In this document: positions 1 to 7,401 of the stretch, piece after piece
Position numbering within the stretch: position 1 is the first letter of the stretch
How the letters are laid out: every line of letters begins with the position of its first letter
NCBI GenBank assembly: GCA_964636485.1
Contig: CAZWSO010000033.1
Location: forward strand, 1 to 20,089
Origin: CAYXRS01 sp964636485
Lineage (GTDB): Bacteria > Gemmatimonadota > Gemmatimonadetes > Gemmatimonadales > Gemmatimonadaceae
Reading direction: 5' to 3'
DNA: 20,089 nt
Notes under the pieces: model-generated
The model's database searches: none
What the model saw: only the letters and a program-made list of their open reading frames with translations
What the model was told of the DNA's origin: nothing
Program-made: the position numbers and the translations under genes

Positions 1-10
1 CGGTTCCAGG

Positions 11-26
11 GGCCCGTTGACGGGCC
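11..26 (+). other. Small inverted repeat in the kamA leader
   Basis: A perfect 6-bp inverted repeat (GGCCCG, loop TTGA, CGGGCC) lies just before the ribosome binding site of the aminomutase gene. It may be the tail of an upstream terminator or a small leader hairpin. There is no T-tract. The upstream gene is outside the window, so its role cannot be decided. Confidence 0.3.
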
Positions 27-41
27 GGGAGCGAGGTCACC

Positions 42-1220
42 ATGAGTGACTGGCAACGGATCCTGAAGGAGAAGAGCATAGCCTCGCTCGAGCAGCTCGC
101 CGAGCGGTTCGGCCACGACGTGATCGACGTCGAGCGACTGCGGCCCGCATTCGAGAACTTTCAGATGCGGATCACCCCCGAGGCACTCGCGATGATCCAG
201 GAAGTCGGGGATCCCATCTGGAATCAGTACGTCCCGACGGTGGAAGAACTGCGCGTCGAGGACGGGATCATCGATTCTCTCGACGAGGACGCGGACTCTC
301 CGGTGCCCAACATCACGCACCGGTATCCCGACAGGGCGCTCTTCCTGGTGAGCCCGGTATGTGCGTCGTATTGCCGGTTCTGCACTCGCCGCCGCAAGGT
401 CGGCGACCCCGAGAAGATCCCGCTCAACCAGTACGATTCGGCGTTCGAGTACCTGCGGCAGCACAGCGAGATCCGCGACGTCATCCTGAGCGGCGGCGAC
501 CCGATGATGCTCAGCGACCGGAGGCTGGAGTACATCTTCCAGAAGCTCCGCGAGATCCCCCACATCGAGATCATCCGCCTGGGGAGCCGCATCACCTCGC
601 ACCTGCCGGAGCGGATTACGCCGGAGTTCTGCGAGATGGTGCAGAAGTACCACCCCATCTTCATGAACACGCACTTCAATCATCCGGATGAGCTGACGCC
701 CGCGGCGGTGGCGGCGCTCGACCGGCTCAGCCGGGCGGGGATCTCCCTCGGCTGTCAGACCGTGCTGTTGAAAGGGGTGAACGACGACCCACGGGTGATG
801 ATGGAGCTCATGCACGCGCTCCTGCGTGCGCGGGTGCGCCCATACTATGTATACATGTGCGATCCCGTGGCCGGTGGCGAGCATTTCCGCACGACGTACG
901 AGAAGGCGCTGGAGATCATCCGGGCACTTAGAGGCTGGACCTCCGGACTGGCGGTGCCGACATTCGTGATCGACGCGCCCGGTGGCGGCGGCAAGGTGCC
1001 GATCCTCCCCGAGTACGTGGAGAGCGTGTCCGATGACGAGGTGATCATGCGCAACTACGCGGGCGAGCGATTCGTGTACCGCCAGCCCAGGCCGGAGCCG
1101 GTAGAGGTGGGCGCGGCGGCAGTAGCGAACGACATCGTGCCGATTCAGGCGATGAAGAAGAAGGGCGCGCGGCGGCGCACGGGCACCGGGACGCGGCGGA
1201 GGAAGGCGGCTGAGGGTTGA
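42..1220 (+). CDS. kamA: KamA-family radical SAM aminomutase (lysine 2,3-aminomutase)
   Basis: A 392-residue enzyme of the lysine 2,3-aminomutase family, which uses a 4Fe-4S cluster, S-adenosylmethionine and pyridoxal phosphate to turn L-lysine into beta-lysine in the cytoplasm. The radical SAM cluster motif CxxxCxxC is at C107, C111 and C114, followed by TRRR; R116 matches the carboxylate-binding arginine. A GGDP motif sits at 151-154. The PLP lysine is K318 in DAPGGGGK. D274 and D311 match the two aspartates that bind the side-chain amino group in Clostridium KamA, and their 37-residue spacing is preserved. This favours lysine over glutamate as substrate. The start ATG has GAGG five bases upstream. 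The last 22 residues are very basic (KKK, RRR, RRRK), which is not a family feature I know. No beta-lysine acetyltransferase gene (ablB) is adjacent, so osmolyte synthesis is unproven. An EpmB-like role on EF-P is an alternative, though EpmB proteins are shorter. Confidence 0.9.
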   Translation: MSDWQRILKEKSIASLEQLAERFGHDVIDVERLRPAFENFQMRITPEALAMIQEVGDPIWNQYVPTVEELRVEDGIIDSLDEDADSPVPNITHRYPDRALFLVSPVCASYCRFCTRRRKVGDPEKIPLNQYDSAFEYLRQHSEIRDVILSGGDPMMLSDRRLEYIFQKLREIPHIEIIRLGSRITSHLPERITPEFCEMVQKYHPIFMNTHFNHPDELTPAAVAALDRLSRAGISLGCQTVLLKGVNDDPRVMMELMHALLRARVRPYYVYMCDPVAGGEHFRTTYEKALEIIRALRGWTSGLAVPTFVIDAPGGGGKVPILPEYVESVSDDEVIMRNYAGERFVYRQPRPEPVEVGAAAVANDIVPIQAMKKKGARRRTGTGTRRRKAAEG

Positions 1221-1239
1221 ACTGATCGTGGTTCGGAGC

Positions 1240-1283
1240 TCGGGATTCGGGTTGCGCGACGGTCGCGCTGGTCCGAATCCCGA
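1240..1283. terminator. Bidirectional terminator-like hairpin between convergent genes
   Basis: The 96-bp gap between the convergent kamA and EF-G-like genes holds an 11-bp inverted repeat, TCGGGATTCGG at 1240-1250 and CCGAATCCCGA at 1273-1283. Inside it is a second stem, GCGCGAC (1254-1260) with GTCGCGC (1262-1268). The position, 20 bases after one stop codon and 34 from the other, fits a shared terminator. Neither side has a clear T-tract. A related degenerate copy (AATCCTGAACCC) follows at about 1291-1302. Confidence 0.6.
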
Positions 1284-1316
1284 ACGCCTTAATCCTGAAC
1301 CCAAGCCGCAGTCCGT

Positions 1317-3425
1317 TCAAACCTCGGCGAACTCCTTCGACTCCTTGCCCGATTCCTCGATCACCTTCTGCGCGGCCTCGGCGGGCACCTCCTCGTAGCC
1401 CCGCAAGCGGCGAGTGAAGGTGCCGCGCCCATGCGTCTTGGAGTAGAGATCCGTGGCGTACAGGTGCAGCTCCGCCTGTGGCGCGAGCGCGGTGATGCGG
1501 ACGCTCTGCGTCTCGGGGTCCATGTCCGTGCCCTGAATCTGCCCCCGGCGCGACGAGAGATCGCCGAGCACATCGCCCATGTACTCTTCCGGGGTGAAGA
1601 TCTGCACCTCATCCACCGGCTCGAGCAGCACCGGCTTGCATTTGGGCGCGACGGTCCGGAAGCCCAGAATTCCCGCCATCTTGAACGACATCTCGTTGGA
1701 ATCAACCGAGTGGTATGACCCGTCGTACAACTCCACGCGGAAATCCACTACCGGATAACCGGCCACGATGCCGCGCTCGGCAGCTTCCTGAACTCCCTTG
1801 TCCACGGCCGGAATGAACTTGCCGGGAATCACGCCACCCACGATCTGATCCACGAACTCGTATCCGGCGCCGCGCGGCTGCGGGAGGATACGGATCCAGC
1901 AGTCGCCGAACTGACCGCGCCCGCCGGTCTGTTTCTTGTGACGCCCCTGCCCTTCCGCCTTTCCGCGGATCGTCTCCCGATACGCGATCTTGGGCCGCGT
2001 CAGCTCGGCGGTGACGCCGAACTTGCGCTTGAGCTTCGCCATGTTGACTTCCAGGTGCCGCTCGCCAAGTCCTGACACGATTGTCTCCCGCGTCTCCGAG
2101 TTGTAGTGCGTCTCGAAGGTGGGGTCTTCATCATGCAGCTTGTGCAGGCCCGACTGGAGCTTTTCCTCATCACCACGCGCCGAGGCGTGGACGGCGAAGC
2201 TCACCAGCGGCTCGGGGAAGTGAACCTGCGGCAGGCGCACCGGGCGTTCGCGGGTCGATAACGTGTCATTGGTGTGCGTGTTGCGCAGCTTGGCGACGCA
2301 CCCGATGTCGCCGGCCCGCAGGCGCGTCACCTCCGCTCGATCGCGCCCTTGTGCGATGGAGAGATGACTCAGCTTCTCGACTGCCTCACGGGTGGCGTTG
2401 TACACCTCCTCGCCATTCCTGACGCCGCCGGAGAAGATTCTAAAAAACGATACCTCGCCAACATGCGGTTCAGAAATCGTCTTGAAGACGTGCGCCGTAA
2501 AGGGGGCGTCGTCCTTGGCGTGAATCTCGATGCTGTTCTCCCCTTGCGCTCCCTTCAACGCGTGGATCTCCTCCATCTCGTAGGCGGAAGGCATCACCTG
2601 CACGAGCTTGGTGAGAAGTGTGCGTGTACCGTAGGTGAGCTCGGCCGAACAGCAGAATATGGGAAAGAGGTCCATCCGCTTCATGGCTTCCTTCAACCCC
2701 TCGATGATCTCATCCCGGCCAATTTCCTCCCCTTCCAGATAGCGCTCGAGGAGTGTGTCGTCGGTGGTGGCGACCGTTTCCACCAGCTCCTGATAGTAGC
2801 GGTCGAAGCGATCCTGCTCCGCGGCGGGCACGTCGCCTTCGTCGGACTCGCCGGTCTTCGTTCCCTCCTTGTAGATGTAGGCGCGCTTGGCGAAAAGATT
2901 GAGGATTCCGCTGAAGGAGGCGCCCTCGCCAATGGGGATCTCCACCGGCACCACCTTGCTGGTGAGCCGCGACTTGATCTGCTCGTAGATACGATCGAAG
3001 CTTGCGTGCTCCTTGTCGAGCATGGTGACGACGAACAGGACCGGATCGCGACGCTTGACCGCTTCGCGGAACATCTTCTCGGTTCCAACCTCGACGCCGG
3101 AAGTAGCGCCGATGCAGAGCAGGGCGCCGTCGGCCGCCGCGAGACCGGCGATCGCGTCGCCCTGGAAGTCTAGATATCCCGGCGTATCGATCAGATTGAT
3201 CTTGGTGTCCATCCACTCGGCGTAGGCGCATCCCAGATTGATGGAATAGCCGCGTTCGATCTCCTCGTGCGCGTTGTCGGTGAGCGCCGTGCCATCCTTC
3301 ACCGACCCGTGGCGTTTGCTGGTGCCGGACACGAAGGCAAGGGCGTCGACCAGGCTGGTCTTCCCACTGCCTCCGTGTCCGACTACCGCCACGTTGCGGA
3401 TCTCCGTACTGCCATACTCCCGCAT
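1317..3425 (-). CDS. Elongation factor G-like GTPase (EF-G2 type)
   Basis: A 702-residue translational GTPase with the full EF-G domain order: G domain (about 1-280), domain II, domain III, domain IV (with GGRGQFGD and the IVGGVIP and PAVDKG blocks), and domain V (with EYMGDVLGDLSSRRG). The P-loop GHGGSGKT is at 16-23. Three GTPase motifs differ from canonical EF-G. Switch I reads ERGYSI instead of ERGITI. The G3 motif reads DTPGY (80-84), with Tyr84 in place of the catalytic His. The NKxD guanine motif reads TMLD (134-137). This matches the EF-G-like EF-G2 family; the mycobacterial EF-G2 is reported to bind nucleotide but to lack ribosome-stimulated GTPase activity. The start at 3425 is chosen because GGAAAGGAGG lies 6 bases upstream and homology begins there; the open frame extends to 3653 without support. 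It is probably a second EF-G rather than the main one, since no tuf or rps genes are near. Confidence 0.88.
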   Translation of the reverse strand: MREYGSTEIRNVAVVGHGGSGKTSLVDALAFVSGTSKRHGSVKDGTALTDNAHEEIERGYSINLGCAYAEWMDTKINLIDTPGYLDFQGDAIAGLAAADGALLCIGATSGVEVGTEKMFREAVKRRDPVLFVVTMLDKEHASFDRIYEQIKSRLTSKVVPVEIPIGEGASFSGILNLFAKRAYIYKEGTKTGESDEGDVPAAEQDRFDRYYQELVETVATTDDTLLERYLEGEEIGRDEIIEGLKEAMKRMDLFPIFCCSAELTYGTRTLLTKLVQVMPSAYEMEEIHALKGAQGENSIEIHAKDDAPFTAHVFKTISEPHVGEVSFFRIFSGGVRNGEEVYNATREAVEKLSHLSIAQGRDRAEVTRLRAGDIGCVAKLRNTHTNDTLSTRERPVRLPQVHFPEPLVSFAVHASARGDEEKLQSGLHKLHDEDPTFETHYNSETRETIVSGLGERHLEVNMAKLKRKFGVTAELTRPKIAYRETIRGKAEGQGRHKKQTGGRGQFGDCWIRILPQPRGAGYEFVDQIVGGVIPGKFIPAVDKGVQEAAERGIVAGYPVVDFRVELYDGSYHSVDSNEMSFKMAGILGFRTVAPKCKPVLLEPVDEVQIFTPEEYMGDVLGDLSSRRGQIQGTDMDPETQSVRITALAPQAELHLYATDLYSKTHGRGTFTRRLRGYEEVPAEAAQKVIEESGKESKEFAEV

Positions 3426-3524
3426 GTGGACCCTCCTTTCCAGCGGCTGCCAGAATGCCGGCAGGCAACCGCGAGACGTCCGAATGATTGAGCCGGCGTT
3501 CCGGGAGCCGGCCCCCCGCTCGCT

Positions 3525-3553
3525 ATCGTATCCCCGCGACCGAACGGCGGCAA
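3525..3553 (-). promoter_or_regulatory. Sigma-70-type promoter of the EF-G-like gene
   Basis: On the minus strand, TTGCCG (-35, 3548-3553) is separated by exactly 17 bases from TACGAT (-10, 3525-3530). This would start transcription near 3517 and leave an untranslated leader of about 90 bases before the ATG at 3425. The leader contains GC-rich inverted repeats, including GCCGGC twice around 3491-3511 and CTGCC/GGCAG near 3446-3464, close to the ribosome binding site. The call rests on the pattern only. Confidence 0.5.
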
Positions 3554-3662
3554 GGCGAAAGGCGGCGTCCTGGCTGGGTGCGGTGGAACCGGGCGCAGAG
3601 CTACTGATCGTTGAAGCTGCGACATGGTCATGCCGGCAGCCGGGCCCCGACACCCCGATGTG

Positions 3663-3697
3663 AATGGGGGAGGACGCCTCCGGCGCCCTCCCCCATT
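3663..3697 (-). terminator. Strong terminator hairpin after the 179-residue ORF
   Basis: A perfect 11-bp inverted repeat, AATGGGGGAGG (3663-3673) and CCTCCCCCATT (3687-3697), with an inner 4-bp stem CGCC/GGCG and a 3-base loop, starts 24 bases downstream of the stop codon of the minus-strand gene at 3722. The T-tract is short (ATT), so it could work alone or as an RNA 3' end. It also separates this gene from the promoter of the EF-G-like gene. Confidence 0.68.
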
Positions 3698-3721
3698 AGC
3701 ATCTGACAGGCAAGCAGTCGT

Positions 3722-4261
3722 CTAGTCGCCCTCGTAGTCGAAGGTAAGTGCTTCCGCCTCCCGAATCGCCTCCAGCAGGCCATCCGGTCGAATGACCGGC
3801 GCGCGGCGCGGCATCAGCACGGAATCGATGGTTAGCGTGATCGCCCGCCAGGTCCCTTCGGGCCAGTCGGGCATGGTCAGTCCCGCCACCAGGCGCCGGA
3901 TGAGTGCGCCGCACTCGTCCAGCAAACGCTCCGCGGTGTCAGTGATGACCTCGATGGGGATATTCAGCGTTCGGGTGACCATCTCACCCGTCTCGGCATC
4001 CCGCCAGCCAGCGTCGCCAATCGCGCCGCGTTCTGGCCATATGCCGAGGTGTCGGAAAGCAGCCGAGCCATTCCCGCTGATGCGGTTCCCCTCGACCGCG
4101 GCGGCGAGCGCCAGAGCGAGCGACTCGGAACTCGGCGTCCCGTACAACGTCACCACTTCGCGCGCACGACCGTTCGCGCCCGAAGTCGCGGGTACCGAGT
4201 CCACTTTCGCCACGACCGGCGATGATCCAGCGCCCTCCTCGACCCTGACGAGGAAGTCCAT
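3722..4261 (-). CDS. Hypothetical protein, 179 residues
   Basis: I do not recognise this protein. The start at 4261 (MDFLVRVEEG) is chosen because GGGAGG lies a few bases upstream. In-frame ATGs further upstream (4285, 4330) lack a ribosome binding site and would run through the leader hairpin. The product is acidic, has no signal peptide or membrane segment and so is probably cytoplasmic. The N-terminal half is Ala/Gly/Ser-rich (about 45-75); the middle (about 95-150) looks like a mixed alpha/beta fold with a helix AERLLDECGALIRRL; the C-terminal helix LLEAIREAEAL ends in FDYEGD. It stands alone, with a hairpin terminator downstream and 185 bp of leader or promoter DNA upstream, so it looks monocistronic. 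Shadow frames on both strands are shorter and less coherent. Confidence 0.62.
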   Translation of the reverse strand: MDFLVRVEEGAGSSPVVAKVDSVPATSGANGRAREVVTLYGTPSSESLALALAAAVEGNRISGNGSAAFRHLGIWPERGAIGDAGWRDAETGEMVTRTLNIPIEVITDTAERLLDECGALIRRLVAGLTMPDWPEGTWRAITLTIDSVLMPRRAPVIRPDGLLEAIREAEALTFDYEGD

Positions 4262-4285
4262 GCACCCCTCCCGTAAGGTGACCAT

Positions 4286-4312
4286 CGGAAGCGGCCCTCG
4301 TTGGCGCTTCCG
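4286..4312 (-). promoter_or_regulatory. Leader hairpin upstream of the 179-residue ORF
   Basis: CGGAAGC (4286-4292) pairs with GCTTCCG (4306-4312), and the inner GCC pairs with GGC after a single bulged G, giving about ten base pairs and a six-base loop. It ends about 14 bases before the GGGAGG ribosome binding site of the minus-strand gene. It could affect translation or mRNA stability. The rest of the 185-bp gap (4262-4446) shows no convincing promoter to me. Confidence 0.4.
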
Positions 4313-4446
4313 AACAATGATGAAGGGCAAGAGCGGGGCCGCCGTGCCAGATCATCATCGCGTTTTCCAACCCGTGTAACACGAATTGGTTCCGTGCTGT
4401 CGAAGAGTTGATCAGGAGGGGATTCGCAGGTGCTGTAGTGTGGCAA

Positions 4447-4923
4447 TCATCCCACAACATCGCGTTTCGCGACGACATGCTCCCTGCGCGCCAACGTGAT
4501 GCCGGCCCAGAGCAGGGCTGCCATCACGACGTAGATTGCCACCACCTCGCCCCACGACAAAGTGAGCTGAAAGCCAGGGCTCAGGCGTCTGGGGAGCACG
4601 AAAAGATCGATGATGAAGATTGCCGCGGAGAACAGCAGCGCGGTGGCGCCGAGGCGCCACCCCCCGACGCGAGCGGCGACGTGGGCGAAGAGCAGTCCCC
4701 AGACCAGGAAGGATCCGACATGCAGGAGAAGGCCCAGTGTGGTGAGGAGCGGATCGAACCCGGGGGTGGCCTGCCCGCGGCTGCCCACGATGAGATGGGC
4801 GATTGCGTTCAGCGGGCGTGCCGCAGCACCGCGCCCGGCGCCGAAGCCGATCAGGGCTCCCGCCGTACCGGCGGCGGCAATGAAGCCGGCCCAGACTCCC
4901 TCCCGTATTCTTTGGGATGTCAC
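4447..4923 (-). CDS. Four-helix inner-membrane protein of unknown function
   Basis: A small hydrophobic protein of about 158 residues that I cannot name. From the GTG at 4923 it reads VTSQRIREGVWAGF and then shows four likely membrane helices: one near the N-terminus (FIAAAGTAGALIGFGAG), one around LLTTLGLLLHVGSFLVWGLLF, one around ATALLFSAAIFIIDLFVL, and one around VVAIYVVMAALLWAGITL. A short positively charged tail follows. The frame is open to a GTG at 4983, but the extra 20 residues (RPESDSHLSG...) look unlike a membrane-protein start and abut a broken response-regulator gene, so the later start is preferred. Neither start has a clear ribosome binding site. The neighbours give no functional clue. 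Confidence 0.6.
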   Translation of the reverse strand: MTSQRIREGVWAGFIAAAGTAGALIGFGAGRGAAARPLNAIAHLIVGSRGQATPGFDPLLTTLGLLLHVGSFLVWGLLFAHVAARVGGWRLGATALLFSAAIFIIDLFVLPRRLSPGFQLTLSWGEVVAIYVVMAALLWAGITLARREHVVAKRDVVG

Positions 4924-4983
4924 GGCTATAAAGAAAGCGCGGCCCAATTGGCCGCTCAAGTGGCTGTCACTTTCCGGACGCAC

Positions 4984-5243
4984 GCACTGGACGCCGGAGC
5001 GGACGACTACCTCCCGAAGCCCTTCGAGTATCCCGAGCTGATGGCTCGCGGGAAGGCGCTGCTGCGGCGCTCCGCCAGGACATCAACGAGCACGTCTGGA
5101 AACAGCAGGAGGATCCCCTCGCGAACGTGGTCGACGTCTACATCAACTACGTTCGGAGGAAGATCGGCGACGACAAGACCGATCCGCTGATCAGGACAGT
5201 GCGGGGGGTAGGGTACGTGATTCACGACAGCCGCCCAACCTGA
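4984..5243 (+). pseudogene. Eroded OmpR-family response regulator (3' remnant)
   Basis: Two frames hold consecutive parts of one OmpR/PhoB-type regulator. From 4984 the first frame reads ALDAGADDYLPKPFEYPEL and then KALLRR: the end of a receiver domain, with the conserved Lys-Pro pair and helix 5. From 5076 the next frame reads QDINEHVWKQQEDP, then NVVDVYINYVRRKIG and RTVRGVGYVI before a TGA at 5241: the recognition helix and wing of a winged-helix DNA-binding domain. The first two thirds of the receiver, including the phospho-acceptor Asp, and about 50 residues between the halves are missing. The two parts are out of frame. No partner sensor kinase is adjacent. This is a decayed gene left by at least one deletion. 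Confidence 0.85.
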
Positions 5244-5269
5244 CAGAGGCCGAAAGCCGACGGCACGGA

Positions 5270-5302
5270 GGGGCCGGCGCAGACAGGCTCCTGACCGGCT
5301 CC
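5270..5302. terminator. Possible shared terminator hairpin
   Basis: GGGGCCGG (5270-5277) can pair with CCGGCTCC (5295-5302) with one G-T wobble, and CAGG/CCTG can pair inside the loop. It lies in the 64-bp gap between the response-regulator remnant and the stop of the ABC transporter gene, which converge. There is no T-tract. Confidence 0.35.
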
Positions 5303-5307
5303 ACGCG

Positions 5308-7293
5308 CTACCTGTATCCCGCCGCCTGGAGCGAGAACAGCTCCGCGTACAGGCCGCCCCGTTCCACGAGCTCCGCGTGCGAGCCATCCTCCACGAGTTG
5401 CCCGCCCTCGAGCACGAGAATGCGGTCGGCCATCCGCACGGTGGAGAAGCGGTGGGAGATGAGCACGGCCATGCGGCCAGCCACCAGCTCCGAGAACCGC
5501 GTAAACACCTCGTACTCGGCCCGGGCGTCGAGGGCCGCGGTCGGCTCGTCGAGGATCAGGAGCTGTGCATCGCGTATGTATGCGCGCGCCAGCGCCACCT
5601 TCTGCCACTCACCCCCCGACAGATCCACGCCGCCCTCGAAGCGCCGTCCGAGCATCTGCTGGTAGCCCTGCGGGAAGCGAGAAAGCAGTGAGGCTGCCAG
5701 CGATTTCTCGGCGGCGCTCAGCAGCGGGGCCGGCGGACGACCGTGGTCGCTGCCACGACCACCGCGGTCGCCGTCACCGCCGATCGAGTGTGATGACGCG
5801 AGCGGGCCGCCGTCGCGCCAGTCATCGGGCACGCGCTCGACGCTACTGTTGCCATTCGCGCTCTGGTCGAGGTACTCCATCACCGCATCGATCTGGCCAA
5901 CACCGATGTTCTCGTCGAAGCGCATGTCAAAGCGGACGAAGTCCTGGAAGATGACACCGATCGCTCGCCGCACCGAGGTAAGGTCGTAATCACGCAGATC
6001 CTGGCCGTCGAGCAGGATTCGTCCCTCGGTAGGGTCGTAGAGCCGCGCCATCAGCTTCGTGAGCGTGGTCTTCCCTGCTCCGTTCTCACCCACGAGCGCG
6101 ATGCGCTCGGCTGGCCGCAACGTGAAGGTGATGCCTCGCACCGCCCAGCGCTCGCTTCCCGGATATCGGAAGGAGACATTCTCGAAGACGAATCCCTCCC
6201 GGATCTGCAGCGGCACGGACGGCGCTCCGGGCGCCGACGCGATCCGCGGACGACGCTCGAGAAACTCGAACATGTCCTTTAGGTAGAGACTCTGCTCGTA
6301 GATCTCGCTGGCGGACATCAGAAGGCGCTGGATGAGATCCCGACTCCGCGCGAATGAGGCCGCCAGGAAAGTGAGAGATCCTATCGTAATAGCGCCCGTG
6401 ACCGCTCGGACCAGGATGATCGCGTACGCGGCGTAGTAGCCGAGCGTTCCGATCACGGCCAGCAGGGTGCCGACGATGCCCTTCCGGATCGACAGACGCT
6501 TGTTCTCCTCATAGAAGCGGCTTGCCAGCGCGCGGTATCGGCGCACGAGCCAGGGTGCGAGGCCAAACATCTGCACTTCCTTCGCGGTGCGGTCGCTCGC
6601 TCCCAGAAACCGGAGGTAATCGAGCTGCCGCCGTTCGGGCGTCCACCGGTACAGAAGCGAGTACTCGAGCGAGGCGAAATGCGTTTCGCTGAGGAATGAC
6701 GGCAGCACCGCCAACATGAGAAGAATCAGCAGCCAGGGGCTGTAGACCAGGAGCGCGGCGGCCAGGGACAGGAGCGTGACGCTGTCCTGGGCCATCGACA
6801 GGATCTGCGCGAGCAGTCCGATGCGCCCCACCGTCTGCCGGCGCGCACGCTCGAGCTGATCGTAAAAAGCGGGATTCTCGAACTGCTCCAGATCGAGCGT
6901 CGCCGCATGCTCCATGAGCCGAATGCTTGTGTAGTTCGAGAACAGGTCGCCGAGGAGACTCTCGATCAACGCCGACGTTCGCGCCAGCACTTCCCCAGCG
7001 ATCACAATGCCGATCTCGAGCGCCACCAGCCGCCAGAGGCGCGAGAAGTCCGGGCCCTGCTCGAGGGCAAGGACCACCGTGTCGATGATCAGCTTCCCTA
7101 CCCACAGCGTGGCGATCGGCACAAACGCGCGCAGCAGGCGCAGGACAACCATCGCTGCCGTGTAGCCGCGGTGCGTGTGCCAGACAAGGCGCAGCAACGG
7201 CGGAACGTAGCGGAGCGCGTCGAGCCTGGCTCGCCAGCCCGGCGGAGGTTCGGGACGCGAGCGTCGGCCCCGTGGCGGAAGTGGGTGCGTCAT
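5308..7293 (-). CDS. ABC exporter, fused permease and ATPase half-transporter
   Basis: A 661-residue MdlB/MsbA-type half-transporter, expected to work as a dimer in the inner membrane. The N-terminal half (about 40-325) has six likely membrane helices, with hydrophobic runs near 46-75, 90-110, 170-200 and 272-312. The ATPase half has Walker A GENGAGKTT (402-410), the Q-loop Gln450, signature LSGGEWQ (558-564), Walker B LLILDEP (578-584) and the H-loop His614, so it should be active. Between the Q-loop and the signature is an extra segment of about 50 residues (about 472-524), rich in Gly, Asp, Arg and Ser, where related transporters have a short helical linker. The frame stays open through it. 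The substrate cannot be told from sequence. The ATG at 7293 has no strong ribosome binding site. It lies 108 bp downstream of the PBP gene on the same strand. Confidence 0.9.
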   Translation of the reverse strand: MTHPLPPRGRRSRPEPPPGWRARLDALRYVPPLLRLVWHTHRGYTAAMVVLRLLRAFVPIATLWVGKLIIDTVVLALEQGPDFSRLWRLVALEIGIVIAGEVLARTSALIESLLGDLFSNYTSIRLMEHAATLDLEQFENPAFYDQLERARRQTVGRIGLLAQILSMAQDSVTLLSLAAALLVYSPWLLILLMLAVLPSFLSETHFASLEYSLLYRWTPERRQLDYLRFLGASDRTAKEVQMFGLAPWLVRRYRALASRFYEENKRLSIRKGIVGTLLAVIGTLGYYAAYAIILVRAVTGAITIGSLTFLAASFARSRDLIQRLLMSASEIYEQSLYLKDMFEFLERRPRIASAPGAPSVPLQIREGFVFENVSFRYPGSERWAVRGITFTLRPAERIALVGENGAGKTTLTKLMARLYDPTEGRILLDGQDLRDYDLTSVRRAIGVIFQDFVRFDMRFDENIGVGQIDAVMEYLDQSANGNSSVERVPDDWRDGGPLASSHSIGGDGDRGGRGSDHGRPPAPLLSAAEKSLAASLLSRFPQGYQQMLGRRFEGGVDLSGGEWQKVALARAYIRDAQLLILDEPTAALDARAEYEVFTRFSELVAGRMAVLISHRFSTVRMADRILVLEGGQLVEDGSHAELVERGGLYAELFSLQAAGYR

Positions 7294-7401
7294 TCGGACA
7301 AACTAACGATCATCGCGATTCAGAGCTGACGCCCTGAACACATTCCGATGGGAGAAACTCGCCGCGATAGCGACGGGTTCCTTTTTTTTACGTCCTGTGA
7401 C

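Noticed and set aside
2274..3173. 299-codon open frame on the plus strand
   Set aside because: It is antisense to the EF-G-like gene, which has clear domain homology across the whole region. The plus-strand product shows no recognisable motif.
3426..3653. 76-residue N-terminal extension of the EF-G-like protein
   Set aside because: The ATG at 3425 has an excellent ribosome site and homology begins there; the extension is low-complexity and covers the proposed promoter.
7382..7389. Run of eight Ts, looking like the T-tract of a terminator
   Set aside because: It is on the plus strand, while both flanking genes (PBP and ABC transporter) are on the minus strand, and only a weak 4-bp stem precedes it. 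No plus-strand gene ends here.
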